Source: Solanum dulcamara (lineage: Eukaryota; Streptophyta; Magnoliopsida; Solanales; Solanaceae). Taken from it: DNA of 64,000 bases. The stretch is taken from positions 67,502,144-67,566,143 of the forward strand of contig NC_077244.1 of NCBI RefSeq assembly GCF_947179165.1. The letters run 5' to 3'. The position numbers were made by a program, and so were the translations under genes. Positions 34,540-46,700 of the stretch are shown piece after piece; the first letter of the stretch is position 1; each line of letters opens with the position of its first letter. The notes beneath the pieces were generated by a model. That model saw only the letters and a list, made by a program, of their open reading frames with translations. It searched no databases and was not told where the DNA came from.

Positions 34540-34850
34540 TGAATTTTTTGTATCTTCAAATGATATCATCCATGACATCAAGCAACACTTTTTCCCCTTA
34601 TAAATAGGAAAGTTGTCCATTAGTTGAAACATACCTTAAAGCATATGAAAACGTTTCATTGCTTTCTTTCTTTGTATTTTCATTAAGAGTTATTTTCTAA
34701 GAGAGTTAGTGTTGGGAAACACTTGTGTGAACCCTTTCTTTAGAGTGATCTTGTGAGGTTATTCTCTTGGTATACTTGAGATTAATTAGAGTATTTACTC
34801 TAATTTTGTACTCTTATTGATATAGTAAAATCCACTTATTCTCTCTCTAT
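34540..34850 (+). repeat. LTR-like remnant downstream of the P450
   Basis: The sequence has a TATA-like cttataaataggaaag and the phrases gaaacacttgtgtgaaccct, gtgatcttgtgaggttattc and ttgtactcttattgatatag. These look like the promoter and R-U5 part of a plant LTR. I found no partner LTR, coding region or target duplication, so it is a fragment or solo LTR with unclear ends. Confidence 0.45.
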
Positions 34851-36179
34851 AAAAATAATTTTGGTGTCCCCCCCTTCCTCTTATTCTCTCTCTCTATAAA
34901 AATTTCCATAGAAAGCGTAAAGTCGCAAAGAGCTAAGCCACTAATGACGTGATGAAGATTAATCTCATAACATCATCGAAGTTAAGATATATATATATAT
35001 ATATATATTATTTTTAAGAAATAAGTGAAATTTAAATATGTTTGCACATAATACATATATATGTACCACATGCTTAATGCATATAATATTACAATAATAA
35101 CACTAATAAAAAAGAATATTATTATCTTGCAACAAACTTATTAAAAGATTATTCTATTTATATTAATGCTAATGAACTTAAAGAAAAATTTATAAATACA
35201 TATGTTAAGAAATAAAAATATTATACATAATATAAAAATATGAAAATTAAAAATAAGAAGGATAAAATAATCTTTACATAAAATAAAGAGGGGAGAATGA
35301 TCATTTTTCAAAATTGAGGAAAGAATTTGATTTTTAAATCAAGGGTGAAAATCCAATATATATATATAGTCATCTTCAATTATTCACATGGCTTTGATTT
35401 CCAGCCCCCCATCTTTGAATGTATACTTGATTATTATTATTTTCAAATGCATGGATAACCAACCACGTGGCCATTAGAATTTATCGGGAGATTTGAGGTT
35501 TTTTTGAAAATCCAATATTCTCTTTGATTGAATGATTTACAGTTGATTTTAAATTGAATATTTTTGTTACTATTGTCAAATTATTGTGGTTCGTTTTACC
35601 TTTTCACTTTTTTATATAATAGATATAAGGAAAAATGGTTTGATAAATTTCTCAATTTTGTTATTTAGAGTTGATATATCCCTTATTATGAAAATGGATT
35701 ATATATATATTCATATTGTTACACAAACGACTCACATATACTCCTTTCTTTTAACGGAAGTGAAAAAAATTATTTTAAATTTATTTTTTGAAGTTTTTTA
35801 TTAAATAAATAATACATATAGGAGTATATTTGATCCTTCTTATACATAATTAATTTTTTAATTTTTTTTTATTCAACGACTAATTTGAATTTATTATTTT
35901 GATGATCAAATTTATTTTTCTCACTATTTTTATTGTAAAATTTATTATACATGTCCCAATTATTTTATACATACAAAAACTAAATTACAATATAGCAACA
36001 GAAAATTAATTTTAAATTACAATATAATTACAAAAAAATACTTTAAAACTTTTTTCTTATTTTTTTCTCCTTTTTGCATTCATACTTTTTTATTTCTCAC
36101 ATATTTACACCAAAGAACGAAAAAATAAAAATAAAATAAGAATTAAAAACTCAAATAATGATAATCAAATAAGTCAGAA

Positions 36180-36560
36180 AATAATCCATGCGTGAAAAAA
36201 ATTATATATACCCCTAAACTTTGCTTAAAAAAATTCACATGTATGAGTATATATATTTTTTATTATTTTTTACTTTCTCAAAAAAAAATACCCCATACAT
36301 GAATTTTTTTAAAATTAAAAATTAATTTTTTTCAATTTTTTAAGATGAAAAGGATATATGTGAGCAATTTTTATAATGGTGGGGGTATATGCGAACAACT
36401 TTTGTAACGGTGGAGGTATATGTGAGTCATTTGTGTGATAGTAGGGATATATATGAGTCACTTTCATAACGGGGTATATCGACTCTAAATAGAAAAGTTG
36501 AGGGATATATCAGCTCTAAATGAAAAAGTCGAGGTATATATCAGAACATTTTCCCTAGAT
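36180..36560. repeat. Inverted-repeat element with internal ~33-bp repeats
   Basis: The left edge, atatatacccctaaactttg, is inverted relative to gaggtatatatcagaac on the right. The right half repeats a motif like ggtatatgtgagcaattttt with ataatggtggg four times (36363-36480). Confidence 0.6.
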
Positions 36561-36590
36561 ATAAATATATAGTCATCTTCAATCAATCAC

Positions 36591-36765
36591 ATACTCTTTC
36601 TATCTCGATTTAATTTGATATATTTTATTTAGTCGATCTAAAAAAGAATAAATTTTAAGTTTAAAATATTTTTTTTATTTTGAATAGTAATAGCAACACA
36701 AAAATATGTCTTTGTTTCTTAGCCAAATAAAACTACATGACAATAATTGAGAGGGAGGGAGTATA
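36591..36765. mobile_element. Short MITE-like element
   Basis: The left tip, atactctttctatctcgatt, is an approximate inverse of the right tip, attgagagggagggagtat. About 175 bp, non-coding, roughly 100 bp upstream of the reductase start, so it could lie in its promoter. Confidence 0.55.
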
Positions 36766-36858
36766 AACTATAAAGCCAGCGTTTGCCCTTTCCAATCAGT
36801 AACTAAATTATATCCAACCAGGCCAATAAGTAGTAGAATTAGAAGAGGATAGGAGAAA

Positions 36859-39800
36859 ATGGTTTTACTAACAAATAAGCAAGTGTTGTTAACAAGTTAT
36901 GTAGAGGGAAACCCAAGAGAAGATGATTTTGAGTTGAAAATTTCATACACCAATACTACTTTACAAGGAAAAAACAATGGTCTTCTTCTTAAGAACCTTT
37001 ACTTGGCATGTGATCCTGCTATGCGCTATCGCATGTCCTCTGATGATCATTCTGACAACATTGACTTGCTTAAGCCATTTAAGCTCCCATCTGTGAGTTT
37101 TTACTAATCTCCTCTCAAGGCTCAAAAACACGTATCTCAATATTTTTTAATTTCATATCTGAATTAACTATATATCATGTGTACCGTTAGTTTCTACCTG
37201 AACTGACAAATGTTGCTCACTTTTACTATCTGAAATATCATTCAAGTAGAAAAAGTCACGAGAAACGAAACAGAAAGGTAAGAACACCCATTAACTTTGA
37301 CACTATTTCTATGAAACCCAGCAGCAAAAGGCAGCCATAATTAGTTGCACATTTTCATTTACTCTCCAAGTCTCCATATTGTCACTCCGACAATATTATT
37401 GCTTAAATCAATAATATTGAAATAGTGACGGGGATAAAACATTTCAATACTATTGATTCGTTGGTAACGTTTTTCTATGGAACGTTCTTTGAAAATTAGC
37501 TTTTGTCTCGATTTATGTGACATAGTTCAGATTTTAAAAGTCAAATAGTTGAATTTTGATTGTAAATTCAGGCATGAAAATTTTAAATTTTTTCGGAAAT
37601 AAAATGCACATATTTAAAAATTATGTAAAAAAATACTATATATAAGTCACAATAATTAATAATTCAAAATATAAGAAAATTTGGTTTGAATTTCGAAATC
37701 CAAACATTATCAACAAATTGAAACGAAAGTAAGTATTTTTCTAGTAGTGCCTAGATAGCTTCTTATTAGTATATATTTATTTATGTATATGTATACATAA
37801 TTAACATTAATTACTGCAGGTTATTGAGGGTTTTGGCGTGGCAAAAGTTATGGAATCTACACATCCAGATTTTGAAGAGGGAAGTTACGTTTGGGGAGTT
37901 ATTGGATGGGAGGAATATAGTGTCATTGAAAATCCAAGAGTTCTATTTACAATCAAATATACGGACGTCCCTTTATCATATTATGCCGGAATTCTAGGTA
38001 CTGATATTAAAAGTATTTAGTGAGGTGAAAATAAATAGTGTTTTCATTTTTTTCATGGGAAAAAAACATTTGTACCCAAAAAGTAACATTATTTACAAGC
38101 TGCTATTTTCTTACTTTTATACCTCTCATATTCTGCTTATGTATTATGATGGTATCAAAGAGAAAGAAGCAGTGCTGAAAACACTACTCAGTTACTCTTT
38201 GACATCATTAGAGTATATATATATATATATAACAGATAGTTCAACTAGTGTTTGATACCATCAAATATATATCTAGATACCATCAGAGTATAAATGATGG
38301 TATCAATGATGAAAATACAATGGTTAGTGAATAGAAGAAGTGGACAGTCAGGTAAATAGTTTGGGCCGCGGATCCAATCAGGATAAATAGTTTGAATTTG
38401 GTCTAATTTGGATAAATATTTTGCTTAATGAGTCCAGTTTGTATAGTTTTCCTTCTTTTTTTTTTAATTTCGAAATAAGTGTTTTTTCACAGAATCAATC
38501 AAGAAGGTATTAATAATGTTTTTTCAATCTTACCAAAAGGGATTTTACGTAATAAAGAAATAATTAAAAACTACATCTTTTTCAAGGTATTTATTAAGAA
38601 TAAGTTACTCCATTCGTTCCTTTTTACTTGTTAAATTATGACTTTACACTCTTATTAAGAAAACAATGATTGGTATATGAATTTACCATTTTACCCTTAT
38701 TAATTGATAGAGTCTTAAATATGTTTACTTACTACATTTTTTAAAGACTAATTAACTACATGTTAATAAATTGAGGGCATAATAGCTAGAAAATTATTCT
38801 TCCTTGATTTGTCAAAAATGACAAGTAAAAAAAAAAAAAAATTAAGAAATATTTAAAAAATAAATAAAAATGGAGAAAGTAATAAAAATACATTTTACTT
38901 TTTTTGAAAAAGGTAATTTTTTAAGGGGTATACCCAAACTAAATACACCACTTATTTTGAAAGGAAAGGAATATTAGTTAAGTGACAAAAGTGTGTATGC
39001 AAAACTGCCACACATATATTTGTTTATTTTAAACACCGGTATATAGGTATATGTTTTTACCATCTTATATGTCTTACATTTATTGGCATGATATAAACTG
39101 TTAAATTTTTGATACTATAAGAAACTTTTCACCACAAAAAGAAAATGTGCGTGCAAAGAGTAGAAAAAGGAAGGAATATTTCCGAAAAGAATATTCTCGT
39201 TATTTCAATTTATTTGTCTTATTTTTTTTTAATTTATTTAAAAAGTTAATATATCTTTCCTTTTTTTACAACTTAATTCTAAATTTTCACATGACATATT
39301 TAAAATCACAATATTAAAGGGCATTTTAATACATTTTACGTATCTTTTCGTTTAAAATTACAAGATTCAAAAGTTTTATTTATTTTCTTAAATTCTGTGT
39401 CAAATCAAAAAGAGATTGGACAAACAAATTGAAATGAAGGTAAAAATTTTAATTATGCAGGAATTGGTGGACTTACAGCTTATTTCGGTATTAAGAATAT
39501 ATCGTCAATCAAGGAAGGAGAAGTAGTATATGTTTCTACAGCAGCTGGAGGTGTTGGTCTACTTGCTGGACAATTTGCAAAAATGATGAACTGTTATGTT
39601 GTTGGAAGTACAAGTACTGATGAGAAGGTAATTAAAAGGAATTTTTCACTTTTTAATAAATTCAAGAAATTGACAAATTAATTAATTACAATATAATATG
39701 CATGTGCAGGTTGACATCTTGAAAAACAAGCTTGGATTTGATGATGCTTTTAACTATAAGAGAGAAGATTTAGGTGAAGCATTGAAAAGGTATTTTCTCT

Positions 39801-42800
39801 GTCTCAATTTATGTGATGATATTTGATTTGACATAAAATTTAAGAAAGATTTTTTTTTGAGAAAATGTGCTATAAAACAAGAGTTAATATCTCAAATGGT
39901 CACTCAACTTTAAATAGTTCATTTAGAAAGTCACTCAATTTTATTTTATTGATTCAAAAGTCACTCGACTTAAAATAGCTCATTTAGAAAGTCATCCAAC
40001 ATTTAGTTCACTTAGAAATTTGATTAACTTTGTTTTATAACTCAAAAGTTAATTATATAGTTAACTCGGAAAGTCACCCAACTAATTTAAATGATTTTTT
40101 CACTAAATTTTGTTGAACGGTAAGTTTTACTTTAAATTAAATATTAAGAAATAATAAGATACCCATTTAAATTATTTTATTGAAACTATTCCAATTGTTT
40201 AATTACAAATTCCTTGAAAAATGCACAACAATAATTTTCAAAAATTCTTTCCTTTTCCGTTCTAGTATTTTATCTCTATTTTTTTATATTGAAAAAAATC
40301 CTTTTTTTTCCTTTTCTCTTCTAGTATTTTTTTTTTTTTGTATATTTATGAACGAAACCATTGCCAGCAATAGGCTAATTTAGAAAAGGAATGAAAATGA
40401 GCAATCTGCTATATATACACAACTCTATATTGATATTTACAAACAAATATAGTTCTATAACCAGTAACTAATTAAATGAAATTAATTCTTTCAGCTACTT
40501 TTCTCTCTCTTAATAAATGATTATTATATAGAGACCAAATAGCTAGACTCTACCTAAGGTTATACATTGCAATAGGCAATCAAAGCTATTGACTTCTCAA
40601 TTTTAAATAGGCCATGTGAAACAAAAAGTGGAATTTAAATTTTAATATTATACAGTTTCCTAGTATGTTACAGATTGATTGGTGAAGTGGAACGGTTCAA
40701 TAAGATAATTAGAAAGAATACGTTATTATTTCTTGAAAATTTGATTTGAAATAAAAATTAGTTTTCAACAAAATTTAACTAAAAATTATTTTAATTACTT
40801 AAGTGTATATCAATAGTTGAATGATTTTTAATTATTTAAAGTTGAGTGACTTTCTTAGGGCTCGTTTGGCTTATCTTAAAAAAGTAGCTTTTAAAAAGTA
40901 GTTTTTTAAAAATCAAATTTAGTAACTTTAAATTAAAAAATAAAAAGTAGGTACCCCTTACTTTTAACTTTTTTTAAGTCGGTTTTAAAATACTCAAACA
41001 CTCTTGAGGGGTGAAAATTACTTTGAAATTGGTTTGATCAACTTTTAAACTAAGTCAAACATCCTCTAAGTAAATTATTCAAAATTGAATGACCATCTAA
41101 ATTATTATTTCTGTAAAACAAGTTATAAATGTTTGTGTGACTATTGTTCATCTCATTAAGCGTGAAATGGATAATTTAAAATTAAATTATTACTAAATAT
41201 AGAAATATGTCTCTCGAAAACAACTGTCCAACCTTGATAGGAGTAAAGTTGCGTACATTTTATCCTCCCAGACCCCACGCTGTGGATTTCACTGGGTTAT
41301 TATTGTTGTTGTTGTCACGAAGATTGAATAAAGAATAAAATATGTAACATAAATTAATACCGAGAAAATATTAGATTGATCTAATACTCTTGTTCTTCAC
41401 TTATACATTATATATATTAGTTGGAATTACTTCCATCTTTTTATTTTAGGTAAAGGTGTTTGACTAGGTAGTAGTACAATTTCACAAAATTCAAGAAATA
41501 AAAAAAATGATAAAAAAATGTCCTTAAATTATATGAAATGAATAAAAATGTCCGTAGGTGACAGTTTGGTCCATAAATATTCTTGTTATCAATAATTTGG
41601 TTGAAAAATATCATTATTGTTACTTAATGGGTCAAAAATGTCCCTTTTCAAATAAATATTATTTATTTTCTTTTTAAGCACATTCTTTTCTTAATGACTT
41701 TTTTTAATTAAAGAATATTTATCCTACTTCAACTGAGAAATATTAAGAAATAAAAATATTTTTTATTTTATTTTAAAAAATTATCATTATCTAAATAAAA
41801 ATTAATGATAAGGTTACTACGTGGGCATTTCAATAAAATTATTATTTTTAAAGAACCTTTTTCTTATTTCTTTTCTTTTAAAATCACTTTAATTAATAAA
41901 TAAGTAGGGAATAATCTCTTTTTGTCTTCTTAATTCCATTTTACCAATTAAAATAGAATAATTTTATGTACTTTTTAATTGATAATATATGTCATATATA
42001 TAAGATCATAGTAACTCTGTCATTAATTTTCATTTAGATCGATAAGAAAAATTCTAATAAAATAAAAAATAGTTTTATTTCTTAATCTTTTCCAAATTGA
42101 AATAGGATAAACATTTTGTAATTAAAAAATCATCATTAGGAAAAAAATATGTTTTAAAAGAAAGAAATAATATATTTATTTGAAAAAAAGATATTTTTGA
42201 TCCATTAAGTAACATAAGAACATTTTTGGATCAAACTATTGAATGCAAGGACATTTTTGGATCAAACTATCAATTGATGACATTTTTTTTCATTTCACAT
42301 AGTTTAAGGATATTTTTTACTTTTTTCCGAAGAAAAAATTGTGAAATTACTTGTGGTCCTAACAAAACATGTTATTTAGACGAAAATGAAAATTTTAAAG
42401 TTCAATTATATTTAATTAACATACAAATGCATCATTTTCTTTTGGAAACAACTTTTCTATCTTCATGAAGTAATGGTAAAGTCTGCATACACTTTACCTT
42501 CTCTAAACCCCACTTAAGGAATTTGACTAGGTATGTTATTGTTGTTGTTGATACAAATGTATCCTTTTTACCATACTAATAAGAAAAGAGTGTGTGTAAA
42601 ATGAAATAAAGGAAGTATTCAATTGTCTATAAATATATAATATACATAAAGTATACATATTTTATACATAATAATGTATATTTGTTAGAATTATTTTGAC
42701 TGACAGGCCAAATATGTAACTTGGGCATGTTTTTTAGGGTTTGTCCGAATGGTATAGATGTATACTTTGAGAATGTTGGAGGTGCAACGCTTGATGAGGT

Positions 42801-43119
42801 GATTTTACACATGAAATGTCATGGTAGAATTGTAGTTTGTGGAATGATTTCACAGTATGGACTGAAGGAGAAATATGGTATCCAAAACCTCTTCCACCTT
42901 ACCCCAAAACGCATAAGAATGGAAGGATTTGCTGATATTAATTACAGGAAATTATATCCTCAATACCTTCAATGGGTCATTCCACTTATAAGAGACAACA
43001 AAATTGTCTATTTACAAGACATTGCTAAAGGTCTTGAAAGTGCACCAGCTGTTTTTTCTGGAATCTTCCATGGAAAAAATATTGGAAAGGCAGTAATCAA
43101 TATTGTTGCAGATGAATAG
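36859..43119 (+). CDS. NADPH-dependent 2-alkenal/enone double-bond reductase, five exons
   Basis: My splice model joins 36859-37092, 37820-37997, 39461-39627, 39710-39789 and 42738-43119. All junctions are GT-AG. The sum is 1041 nt, giving 346 residues with no stop, which matches the family's usual length of about 345. The enzyme belongs to the zinc-independent medium-chain reductases (plant alkenal reductase / leukotriene B4 dehydrogenase type). These use NADPH to reduce the C=C bond of reactive aldehydes and enones in the cytosol. Landmarks: LKNLYLACDPAMRYRM (residues about 45-60), VIEGFGVAKV, WGVIGWEEYSV, the nucleotide-binding loop AAGGVGLLAGQFAK (165-178), GIDVYFENVGG, HGRIVVCGMISQY and KRIRMEGF. 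Intron 4 is about 2.9 kb and packed with repeats. Substrate specificity cannot be read from the sequence. Start: the ATG at 36859, giving MVLLTNKQVLL. Confidence 0.9.
37495..37740. mobile_element. MITE-like element in reductase intron 1
   Basis: The left tip, ttttgtctcgatttatgtga, is complemented by caaattgaaacgaaagtaag on the right. These are ends of a very common Solanaceae MITE type. Non-coding. Confidence 0.55.
38606..38884. mobile_element. MITE-like element in reductase intron 2
   Basis: The left end, ttactccattcgttcctttt followed by tacttgtt, is inverted at the right as aaaatgacaagtaaaa ... aaatggagaaagtaat. About 280 bp, non-coding. The tips match those of the element at 10878-11133. 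Confidence 0.68.
39884..41110. mobile_element. 1.2-kb inverted-end DNA element in reductase intron 4
   Basis: The left end, atctcaaatggtcactcaac, is inverted at the right as ttgaatgaccatctaaatta. The left part also repeats agtcactcaa motifs. A smaller element (40857-41067) is nested near its right end. No transposase frame is seen. Confidence 0.62.
40857..41067. mobile_element. hAT-like MITE nested in the larger element
   Basis: The ends agggctcgtttggc and gtcaaacatcctct are inverted counterparts of the common plant hAT-MITE tip. About 211 bp, AT-rich, non-coding. Confidence 0.68.
41205..41315 (+). mobile_element. TS-like SINE / RTE LINE 3' tail
   Basis: The sequence contains gataggagtaaagttgcgta, cccagaccccacgctgtgga, tttcactgggtt and a terminal run of ttg repeats (to 41315). 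This is the plus-strand version of the tail at 33002. The 5' part is missing or diverged. Confidence 0.68.
41508..42330. repeat. Inverted-repeat element in reductase intron 4
   Basis: Arms of about 165 bp (41508-41680 and 42160-42330) are reverse complements with mismatches. For example, taatgggtcaaaaatgtccc on the left pairs with gatatttttgatccattaag on the right. The spacer is AT-rich. No transposase is seen. Confidence 0.72.
42444..42550 (+). mobile_element. Diverged TS-like SINE / RTE LINE tail
   Basis: The phrases taatggtaaagtctgcatac, cttctctaaaccccactt and a terminal gttgttgttg run resemble the tail at 41205-41315. It is more diverged. Confidence 0.58.
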
Positions 43120-43774
43120 TAATTAATGTGCGCAGTCCAGGGGTTCGGCAAAATCCAATAGCATCATGTATTTCTATTTAAAAAGTTCATTTGATATGTA
43201 TAAATAATCTGTCCAGAATTCAGTAAGCAAAACAAATAATGATTCAGAATCTATAAACTGAAAATACTGACTCCGCCGCTGCATGCAATTAGAGAGAAGA
43301 GTGAAGACTAAGGGGGGAATATTGTGCTTGCCAAGTGGAAATTTGGAAGCTCCAATTTTTCATTGTTCTATTGTATTTTGTTCTTCATTGGAAGTGGATA
43401 AAAGAAATGGTTTCTTTTAACTTCTGAAGTAAAAACCTCGTGACAATATTGGTTCGTATTTCAATCAATCCTCTGAATATATTACAAAAGGATTTAGTTC
43501 CCTTCTAAAACTATCCAGAACCAATTAGTGAGCTTCAGTTTTCTAAATATCAAAGAAGAACTGGATTTACATTGTGAACATAACAAATTCTTCACACTAC
43601 ACACAGCTAATTTCCCACCCTCAAAAGGTATAAGATCACTAAATAATAAGAACCTTACTCCTGATATGGATAATAGATATATCTCCTTTTAAGCCCTGTA
43701 AAAATGTGGATTTCATGTGCAGAAGAGTGAAATTATACGAGAGTCCTTCCGCCAGAAGAGAGAAATCAATTCTA
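43120..43774. other. Convergent gene ends (3' UTRs)
   Basis: The plus-strand reductase ends at 43119 and the minus-strand kinase ends at 43775, so this stretch should contain both 3' UTRs. No other gene is seen. Confidence 0.55.
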
Positions 43775-46700
43775 TTAGGGCCTCGTCTTGTCTTGACGTG
43801 CTTTCCTAACTGCTTCTTGAATTTGTCTCTCATGTTCCTTTAACATGTCTTCCATACTCCCCGCTGGTGGTATTAGTGGTCCAGAGTGCAGAAGTCTGCT
43901 TCTCTTTGGCACATAAACCTGAAGCGAGGGGCAAGTCAAGCTCAAAAAAAAGGAGAAAACATTCAAAATGTCAAAACAGCACATGAAAAAACAGGAAGTT
44001 AGTAATCAAATCAAAATTTCTTCTCAAATAATCCTAAGCTAACTCTGCAGCTCAACTGCTAGTGGATCCTGGATGACTTAGTCATTAGACCTAAGAACAT
44101 CGTATATCTCTGCTTGTGTGTGTTGTGTGGGATCAGTTGCTTTTTTTTGCCACTGCAAAATGAATCAATTTCTTCTCAAAACATGCAAAGCTGATACCAT
44201 CTAGCTCAACTTCCTAAATGGATCCTTGATGACTTGACTATTAGACCTCTATGTGTTTGTGTCTGTCAGATCAGTTAACTGATGTTTGAATACACAATAA
44301 TTAAATGCATAATACATAGATAGACACTTTAACTTGGTCTCAACTCACAACTTAACAACTCCAACTTTGAGTATGCACATCTAAACACCTCAACTCATCT
44401 CTATTGTTTCAGTTGAAAACTCCAACTTACAAAATGATCATCTAGACACCTCCAAAATTTATGTGTCACGTTAGCATCGGCTGTCCACGAGACACAGTAG
44501 GGACGAGTTGGAGTGTTTAGTTGCTAGTTGAGAGCAAGTTGAGGAGTCTATGTGCACTCTCAAAGTTGGAGTGCTAACTTGCTAGTTAAGGTCAAGCTTG
44601 AGTGTCTGTTTATATATTACTAATAATTCTGGGTTTAAAGGCATGCTAGCTAATGGGAACTTTTTGATCTAAGGAACACACCGTGGAATCTCCACAAGAT
44701 GACCTATCACCTCTCCTTGAACGAATGCTTGAAAACTCTCCTGCAGCTCGAGGCTTGTGAGAACCCTGCCTTAAAAGCTCTACACCATGTTGCGAAGCGG
44801 CATATGCCCGTTCATTGATTGCACTTGAATCCTCCTTTGCTTTGTTAGACCATGTGTAACCAGCTGTATTAGGATGGATCACTGAATTAGAATGAGTGAG
44901 TCCGTATCTCAGTGCTGGTGGCTCTATAGAGAAACCAGCTCGGTTGTCCTCGAGAGCATTGTATTTCACTCTGATGTTTTTGCTAGACTGTCCCTGCAAT
45001 TATTTGCATTAGCCATTGATGCAACAACGGGGGCCTTAAGCAAGAAAATGTAAAGATTCAGTAGAAGTCTTGGACAACTAGAAGAAAATAAAACCTGTGC
45101 ATTGAATTCTGTTGTTGGTTCTTCCTTTGCTTGTCCCGATGACTTCTTTGTTGTTTCATCTCCATGTCCTTTTCCGGCCTCAGCCTTTCGCCTGTGATTA
45201 AGATAAGGTAACTGTGAAACTATGAAAGAACAGCAAAGTTTGGTTACAAGAAAGCTGCACTTTCCTTGGAGAATATGATAGTAAACGTACATAGGTCAAA
45301 GCATGAAAACAAAATTACAAGTCACTCTTAATTTTGGTCAAAGTAGGAACCAGTAATAAACCCGTGAGGGTTTGATTTATCTGATCTCTCCGTTTGTAGA
45401 GTTATTTAACATATTACTCCTACATAGTTTGAAATTCTCATACTCTAAAGCAGCCATGTCCAATGAAGAAGGAGGACATCAAAATTGGGTTGCATTAATT
45501 TGTTGAACTGTCACTATAAGCCCTCACATTATAATTTCAAACAATATTCGTCAAAGCATTGTACTATAGAAATATAAAAGGAGAATAGAAGAAACAAAAT
45601 TAGAAAAATAAGCAACAACTTTAAATTAAAATAAGTAGAATAATATGAAATGAGTTGTACTAAATATATTAATGTAACATATGAATAGCATGTACTGGAT
45701 TCAGAAAACATAACTGAGCAGTAAAAATGTATATATGCAACTTATGCAGTATACCTTCTTGCTTCGTGATTTCGAACCTTAGTATCATATTCCTTGCTTG
45801 GAGGATACTTTGGTAAACTATATGGATCACAAGGCAGGGGCTTCGCTTTGAAGAACTGAAAAGAGAAACCAAATACGAAAGTTATAAAGCATTTCTTTTG
45901 GTAGTGAAATTTATAGGAGATGAACAACTTATTCTAATAGATTGAACAAATGATTTCCCATGACTAAACAAAGAAGTTTCCTCGTATCATCGATTGGCAG
46001 TACCAGGTCACATAGGTCATTGCAAAATGCATAGCTTAAAAACAAATATCATCGTGCTAGGACAAGAGTTGAAGTTATGAAATCTTTTTCGAAATATATG
46101 TTGTTATAGATGCTTAACAAATGAACTAATCAAATGAAAAGATTTTTTCTTTGATTTTTCACATCAATCAAGAAAGCCAAGCCACATAAGATCATCATAA
46201 AAGGCATAGCTTGACAACTAACAATGACATGTTAGGACAAATTTTGAGTTTATGTGAATTCATCTTCTCTTTAGCTCTTCACTGAGGAATTGTTCACCTT
46301 CTTAAGTAGGAACAATCTTTTAATGAAATTGTTTCTACAAAAGTGACAAGAAAACTTTCACTTAATTATAGATATACAAGGATTGATAGGATTGACATTA
46401 ACAGCATTTATTAATCACCAAAGTTGGAAAGACTTTTCTTCTTCACAGCAAATAGGAAAAACTACTTTCCAGAAGGAAGATATAGTGCATAAGGGAGAGA
46501 CGAGTTTTTGACATTACCTCACTATTGAGAGCAGAAGAAGCACTGCCGCGCTTTTCTGGTTCTATTGAAAGTAGGGCGTCAACAAGGGCCAAAGCTGTCG
46601 GAGGCAAGTCCTTGAATGTATCAGCAATACCGCGCTTATATGGGTTCTGTTGCTTAAAACTAGTAGCAAGTGGAAGTTTTGATTTCCTCCAGTACTCCTC

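Larger units (their letters stand above)
34860..36858. other. AT-rich region upstream of the reductase gene
   Basis: There is no protein-coding gene. It holds a (TA)n run near 34988-35010, a MITE-like repeat block at about 36180-36560 and another at 36591-36765. The reductase promoter should be in its last few hundred bases. Confidence 0.5.

Noticed and set aside
34860..36858. Search for a further P450 exon or small gene between the P450 remnant and the reductase
   Set aside because: Only AT-rich DNA, TA repeats and MITE-like blocks were seen.
44966..45292. Minus-strand frame of 108 codons across kinase exon 6
   Set aside because: Only 45191-45095 is exon. The rest of the frame is flanking intron read through, as shown by the GT-AG sites and conserved frame of the neighbouring exons.
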